NCBI GenBank assembly: GCA_963082975.1
Contig: OY720349.1
Location: 63,982,501-64,046,500 of the forward strand
Direction: 5' to 3'
Source: Labia minor
Taxonomy: Eukaryota > Arthropoda > Insecta > Dermaptera > Spongiphoridae
DNA: 64,000 bases
Position 1 is the stretch's first letter. Every line of letters begins with the position of its first letter. The notes beneath the pieces were generated by a model that was given only the letters and a program-made list of their open reading frames with translations, had not been told where the DNA came from and did no database searches. The position numbers and the translations under genes were made by a program. This document shows positions 59,237 through 64,000 of the stretch, piece by piece.

Positions 59237-59842
59237 AAATTCGGGAGTGTCCTCCCCTAGACTTTCCCGCATATAAATAGGTAATTAGGTTATTATTATT
59301 ATGTTTTAACAACAATAAAAATAAACAAACTAATTAATTTAAATTTTAAAGTAAAATGGTTTAACACTATTATATATATTTATAATTTACACCTAACGCT
59401 ACTTGTATAGGTAAAATGTCACTTCCGGTAGTCAGATCATGATGAAATTTGGTATCTGAATTTTTTTCATATTTTTAAATCTATATACAAAATAGGAAGC
59501 AAATATCTCGAAGCAAACTGGTACTTTACTTGAGAGGTAAACGCAACCAGTGTAAGTAAAGTACCACTTCCGGTTAACCGATTTTGGCGAAATTTTGAAA
59601 GAAATCTACAAACTGTGAATAATATCGGTGTACCAAATTTCGAAGTTCTAGCTTGATTAGTTTTTGAGTAAATTTGCTCACAGACATTACATACATGTAT
59701 ATACATACACACAGACATAATTCGAAAAATGGTATTTTCCGACTCAGGGAGGTCTAAAACGTCAAGATCTATCGAAATCTCGAAGTCGAAATTTTTGACG
59801 ATTCCAATACTTCCCTTATATGAAGTATGCGGGAAAGTAAAA
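59237..59842 (-). mobile_element. HINE-like element, family C, nested in hAT
   Basis: Plus-strand ends are GGGAGTGTCCTCCCC plus TAGACTTTCCCGCAT and ATGCGGGAAAGTAAAAA. ACTTTCCCGCAT and its complement are 12-bp subterminal repeats. GGGAG-GACA-CTCCC (read on the minus strand) is the terminal stem-loop, and ATACTTC...GAAGTAT a second hairpin by the other end. Inside, CACTTCCGGT occurs twice, with ATGATGAAATTTGGTAT, GTACCAAATTTCGAAGTTCTAG and a TA/CA tract. These blocks are shared with families A and B although the subterminal repeats differ. Non-coding. Confidence 0.75.
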
Positions 59843-60273
59843 ATTAAAATATATAATATGTTTGTAATAAAGTGCTAAAAAATGGGGAAAAATTATATAT
59901 TATTAATTATATAGTCAAATACTAAAATATAGAAAGTTTAAATCAATAATATATTTATATATGTTCTTAGATATATGAAAGATATGTTAGTTTTAATTAT
60001 TATAATAATATTAATAAAAAAAAATTGTAAATGGAAGTGCAGTTATTTTTCATTTAAATTTATAACTTCAATTAAAATAAATACTTCATTTTGGAATGGA
60101 TATGAGAGGAGGGGGAGGTAGAGCCGAAATTTGGGTAGAGTAGAGTAGTCTAGGACTAAACGGTGTTTTGAGAAAGGGAAGCCCTTGGATAAAAAGTTTA
60201 TAAATTATCGGGATAAGAAAAATATAAATATATGTTATATAAAAGATGTAATAACATATGATCTAAAATTATG

Positions 60274-60446
60274 TTTTAATAAATTTAAAAATAATATCCC
60301 GGGTAGCGAATAGATTCTTTTCTATAAACCTATTAGAAAAGAATTTATTTCAGGGATTGGCCTCCCTGCCCTCACGTGAGCTCATGATTTCTTCTAAATC
60401 CCTCTACTACCTGAAGGAATCATGTCCTTTACCTGTTGACTCCTTT
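60274..60446 (+). repeat. direct repeat, copy 1 (inside hAT)
   Basis: Shares with 61841-62010 a common start (AATAAATTTAAAAATAATAT), TTCTTTTCTA...TAGAAAAGAAT, ATTTCAGGGATTGGC, CCTGCCCTCACGTGAGCTCA and ATCATGTCCTTTACCT. It holds two small hairpins: TTCTTTTCTA/TAGAAAAGAAT and CATGATTTCTTC/GAAGGAATCATG. Confidence 0.8.
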
Positions 60447-60554
60447 CAATCCATCCCCCCCACCCCTGAAAATTCAAAAAATTAAATTTATTTGGATGAA
60501 GGAGAATACCTAGCATAGCTTCATTAAAAAAAAAAAAATTGAAATCTTGTCTCT

Positions 60555-60624
60555 TATAGGAGACTCTATAGAGTCTCCTATATATATTTGAATTACCCCC
60601 CGAAGGGGGGTAATTCAAATATAT
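60555..60624. repeat. two back-to-back perfect palindromes
   Basis: 60555-60582 is a 28-bp perfect palindrome centred on CTCTATAGAG (half-site TATAGGAGACTCTA). It overlaps by one base a second inverted repeat with 20-bp perfect arms, 60582-60601 and 60605-60624, around a 3-base loop (GAA). The inner arm is ATTACCCCCC/GGGGGGTAAT. Perfect arms in an otherwise decayed element suggest recent origin or maintenance. Confidence 0.9.
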
Positions 60625-61094
60625 CCAGATCACGTCAATTCTACGACTAGCAAAACCCGGTATATTCACGAGTGAGACATGTCTTATGTGCCTCTGAGAG
60701 GACCCACCTCTCCTACGCTTCATATTAGTAAAAACTTGGAACTCATATTTATAGTACGATTTGGAAAATTAGAAAAACCAATCAAATCAATGTTTTTCAT
60801 TTTATTAAAATTTTTGACTAAATCTTGTAAATTGTGACCAAGACCAATCCATTGACCATAATTTTAGCCAGATTCTAAATAAAATTGATTTTTCGTATCA
60901 TTAAATTGAAATTTTTAATTAATTTTAATATCGGTTTAGTTTTACAGTTTAACAAAAATCTTGCCTCATAACAACTGATAAAACCTATACGAATCGATTC
61001 ATTATGAAACGTAGATTCTTTTTCACTACTATTATATAATTTTACGGTGCTTTGTTGATTAAATATTAATTATTGAATTTTGACAGATTGAAAA

Positions 61095-61245
61095 GATTTG
61101 CCGCCATGTTGCCCCCCTCCGCCACCTCACCTCACCTCCCCCCCCCACCCTCCCTCCTGGCCTGTGCCGGTGAGCTTCGAGCACTTTCAGTTCGCATTCC
61201 CTTTCCAGTCGAAGACGTTGAACGGCCTCACCACCGAAATCATCC
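61095..61245. other. GC-rich block inside hAT element
   Basis: It carries a CCCCCCCCC run, CTCGAAGCTCACCGGCACAG on the minus strand and TCGAAGACGTTGAACGGCC. Three frames on both strands are open for about 60 codons, with low-complexity Pro/Gly-rich content. It could be a captured host fragment. No protein is recognised. Confidence 0.3.
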
Positions 61246-61840
61246 CTCAATCAAGAATTAATTGTAAATTTATTTATTCCTATTAATTTAAATTAAGTTT
61301 AATAAATTTTAGAAAAGATTCAAATAAAAATTTAATTTTATAAAATATAGATTTTTAACTTTTTACTGATATATTAATTATATATATTTAATAAATTTCG
61401 CCCCCACCTCCAATGCTTTGCTTCTCGGTGACCTTGAAGGGGACGGCTAGCAATCTCTTGCTTACCCCCGATGGATGAGATTCAACTGCCTTTGACTTTA
61501 TTTTCAAAATAAATTATATTATTTCCCCTTCGTTAAATGAAATTATATACAAATTAATTATACTACGTATTATACGACAAATAAATTAATAATACGAATA
61601 CGAATTATTTTAATAAATCGTTTTTACCAACTTTTCCATCCCAATCATTCCTTCTTTTTTGTATTTTAACATTGAAACATTTCTCCTGCTATTCTATTCT
61701 ATTTTCAAATTTTATATTCAAAAATAAATAACTTAAAATAACATAAAAATTACTTGAAAAGGAAGGAAATCATTTTATTGTTTTTATATATGTAGCAATA
61801 AGAAAAAATTGAATAAGTTTCATGAAATGTAAAATTAATT

Positions 61841-62010
61841 TTTAATAAATTTAAAAATAATATCCTGGGTAACGGGTAGATTCTTTTCTAAAATCCCAGT
61901 AGAAAAGAATTCTATTTCAGGGATTGGCGTTCCTGCCCTCACGTGAGCTCATGATTTTTTCTGCCTTCCCTCACCCATGGAAAAATCATGTCCTTTACCT
62001 TTTAACTTTT
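61841..62010 (+). repeat. direct repeat, copy 2 (near hAT right end)
   Basis: Second copy of the 60274-60446 repeat, with the same order of blocks and several substitutions. The region after it (GGCTTCGCGGGCTACTTTTA) leads into the hAT right terminus. Confidence 0.8.
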
Positions 62011-62071
62011 CCAATTTTGGCTTCGCGGGCTACTTTTAAAGCCATTGCGGTCGTAGTGTTGGCCACCCATG

Positions 62072-62550
62072 GTCTACGAAATGTCTTCTAATTTTGAATT
62101 TGAAAAAGTAGACAAATCCAATTACTTACTTACTTACTCTGTAATTATGAAGGATAATAATAATCGAGAAAAATTTAAATCGAGGTTGCAATCAGGTAAC
62201 GCCTGTTATCGTGCAATAAAGAGGCTTATCTCGTCAAAATTATTATCAAAAGGGATTAAAATTAAAATATTTAACACAATTATTTTGCCTGTGGTGTTAT
62301 AAGGGCGTAAGGCATGATCTATGACCCTGGCAGACAAGAGTAAATTTAGAGAATTTGAGATTAGGATTCTTTGCAGCATATATGGGTCAAAGTCAAAGTG
62401 AACAATGTAGGAAGGGACGTGAGAGAGATGGGAGAGGGTAGGAGTTGGATGGTTGTGACTCAGGATAGGGACACTTAGAGAAATGTGGTTGTTGCGGCCA
62501 AGAACTTTTGAGTTCCATAGAGCGACAGAGAAAGATAGATGTCTTCTAAT
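62072..62550 (+). pseudogene. LINE reverse-transcriptase C-terminal fragment
   Basis: It reads VYEMSSNFEFEKVDKSNYLL, then MKDNNNREKFKSRLQSGNAC, AIKRLISSKLLSKGIKIKIF and NTIILPVVL to a stop at 62302. After the stop come SMTLADKSKFREFEIRILCS, IYGSK, and the tail QDRDT, RNVVVAAKNF, VP. It is the post-catalytic region of an RTE-like insect element (...FEEVDKF-YLG...CY-AL-KL--SKLLS---K-KIY-T-I-PV...). The frame runs on from the left flank of the hAT insertion. The tail matches 5568-5775 and the middle matches 43222-43492. It is broken by stops and lacks the YxDD core. Confidence 0.8.
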
Positions 62551-64000
62551 GCAGTTAAAGGATAAATATTTTATCATTAAACATAAATTAATATTTACCA
62601 TGTTTCTCACGGTATAGTTTGAATGACCCAAGATTAATCATTAAGACCTCAAATGCGATTGACCAAACAGAACGATAAATGTGGTTTCAGCACACCATCC
62701 AGATTGACTCAATAGGTTATCTTTGATTGATTGATGCTTCTCTTATTTAACTTCAACTTATTTCAAAAGAACGTAATTCCTCTTTGTTAACTAACAAAGT
62801 TATGCAAAAAATATGCTTAAAATTATCTCTAATCAGATAATTCATTGAATTTATTCCAAATATTGTTCTCAAAAATTAACATATTTAATATTTTAGATTT
62901 TTTTTTTTTTTATTAGATATATCCATTAATTTTCAGATTTTAGTAAAATAGGCTTTAATATATATATAAATATCTTTATAAGATAACCCAGTCTTTATTA
63001 AATAAATCCATTTGACATTGGATGATAAGTTCAATCATGAAATCATTTATTCATTAAATCAATCAATCATAATTCATCTCATCTATTATTTTGTAACTAA
63101 TCATTGCTAAACCATACGATGTACCAATACAATATATCGAATTCATATTATAAATCTTTCAAGGGTGTTTATATTCAAATAAAAACACTTCCACTGGGTA
63201 TTACCTCCAAATTACATGCTTAAATGTTTAATTCCCCTTAGTCTGTTTATTTTGATAGGTACTTATAATAATATTTAATCATATTGTAAATAAATGTACA
63301 ATAAAAATTTGTTATTATTAAAAAATACTATATCTAACCTATTCCTTTATTTATGTGATGAAATTGACATATTTGATTAAAAAACTATTCAATTATTTAA
63401 ATCCCATTGGGACAGGATTAATTGATTGCATTTCTAAAAAAATGATTGAAGGAAAATATATATAAAGCAAATTGATAAATAGATTTTCAAAAAAGTTAAT
63501 TAATATTAGAGGTTAATTATTATAAAATTTAATAATTATTCTAAGAAATAATAACGTTCTTTATTTTTTTTTTTTTTTTTTTTTTTGACATTTGAACTTT
63601 AATAAGCATTTTTTCTTTAATAAAATTTTTAATATCCAAAGAAATTTTGAAGATAATTACAATAATTAATCATTATTCTCGTATTTAGATTTAAAAAAAT
63701 TAGTTTTTTTCTCTATATTTATAAATTATATTATACTTAGAAAAAAGATTTATAATGACGTCAAATCTAGAAAAAACATGCATTTCAAACAGATTAGGGA
63801 CCTAAAAATTTTATTTAATAATTATTATTAATCATATAAATACATATATTTTATTTATTATATAATTGTGATCAATAAATATTTTTTGGATTTTTAGTTT
63901 CTTTAATTGATATATATATATAAATATTTTTTATTTTATTTTATTTTTTGTTTTGTCTTCTATCAGAATCTGGAATTTTTAAAATGCACCCAAGTCGTTT
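62551..64000. other. AT-rich non-coding sequence to window end
   Basis: No gene or repeat family recognised. A T-run at 63563-63587. Confidence 0.55.

Larger units (their letters stand above)
58494..62071 (-). mobile_element. hAT element, 3.6 kb, degraded, with nested insertion
   Basis: Ends are CAGGTGTGGCCAAAC on the left and, read inward from the right, CATGGGTGGCCAACA. Both sides are flanked by a perfect 8-bp duplication GTCTACGA (58486-58493 and 62072-62079). Subterminal GCGGTCG occurs at both ends (58551 and 62048). The only transposase left is the C-terminal dimerisation part on the minus strand (58888-59175). The interior also holds a family C HINE (59237-59842), strong palindromes (60555-60624), a 170-bp direct repeat pair (60274, 61841) and GC-rich blocks at 61095-61240 and 61400-61500 of unknown origin. 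It inserted inside a LINE remnant whose two halves flank it. Confidence 0.8.

Noticed and set aside
60394..60723. 109-codon minus-strand frame
   Set aside because: It runs through the perfect palindromes and a direct repeat, and its sequence shows no domain; it is a by-product of the inverted repeats.
1..64000. tRNA, rRNA or other standard RNA genes
   Set aside because: No cloverleaf with A/B box or rRNA-like stretch was noticed on either strand; a covariance-model scan would be needed to exclude them.

Overview
This window looks like gene-poor, intergenic or deep-intronic nuclear DNA of an animal, most likely an arthropod and probably an insect. The evidence is the extreme AT richness, the many TA and AAT microsatellites, and the mix of degraded mariner (three or more families), hAT, pogo/Tigger, piggyBac-like and non-LTR (LINE) remnants with short Helitron/Helentron-type non-autonomous elements. 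Nothing looks bacterial, organellar or viral. I cannot name the species. No complete conventional host gene is visible, and most long open frames are chance AT-rich frames or pieces of transposons.

The dominant component is a group of about 600-bp interspersed elements in at least three related families, called A, B and C here, with a weaker relic D. All share one layout. One end is TTTTTAC plus a 10-12 bp subterminal repeat. The other end carries the inverted complement of that repeat followed by a small stem-loop. Inside lie a CTTCCGG block, an ATACCAAATTTCAT core and a (GTCY)n, (CA)n or TA-rich microsatellite. This matches Helentron-associated elements (HINE, DINE-1, mini-me type). Family A: 1732-2362, 17089-17864, 23071-23430, 31688-32345, 35416-36030, 42587-43042, 50966-51604, 52101-52742 and a stub at 56864. 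Family B: 3361, 15486, 21288, 37368 and 39701. Family C: 59237-59842. Strands given for these elements put the stem-loop at the 3' end.

Layout. 1-8 kb: a family A copy, a palindromic GC island, mariner pieces, a family B copy, a deleted mariner next to a LINE tail, relic D and a Tigger relic. 8-31 kb: mostly bare AT-rich sequence with three mariner-type or HINE clusters (15-18, 21-23 and 26.5-27.2 kb). 31-44 kb: denser, with A and B copies, a tiny TTAA-flanked MITE, a pogo relic, a LINE 3' end and the best candidate host signals. These are a possible minus-strand terminal exon at 33880-33948, a possible plus-strand exon at 42068-42186, and two acceptor-donor junctions resembling recursive splice sites (14599, 41287). 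44-54 kb: a hAT MITE, two mariner relics, another LINE 3' end and a pair of A copies. 58.4-62.6 kb: a nested stack in which a LINE is interrupted by a 3.6-kb hAT element with a perfect 8-bp target duplication, and that hAT element is interrupted by a family C element.

If the plus-strand splice signals are real, much of the window is one long intron. That is inference and needs RNA evidence.
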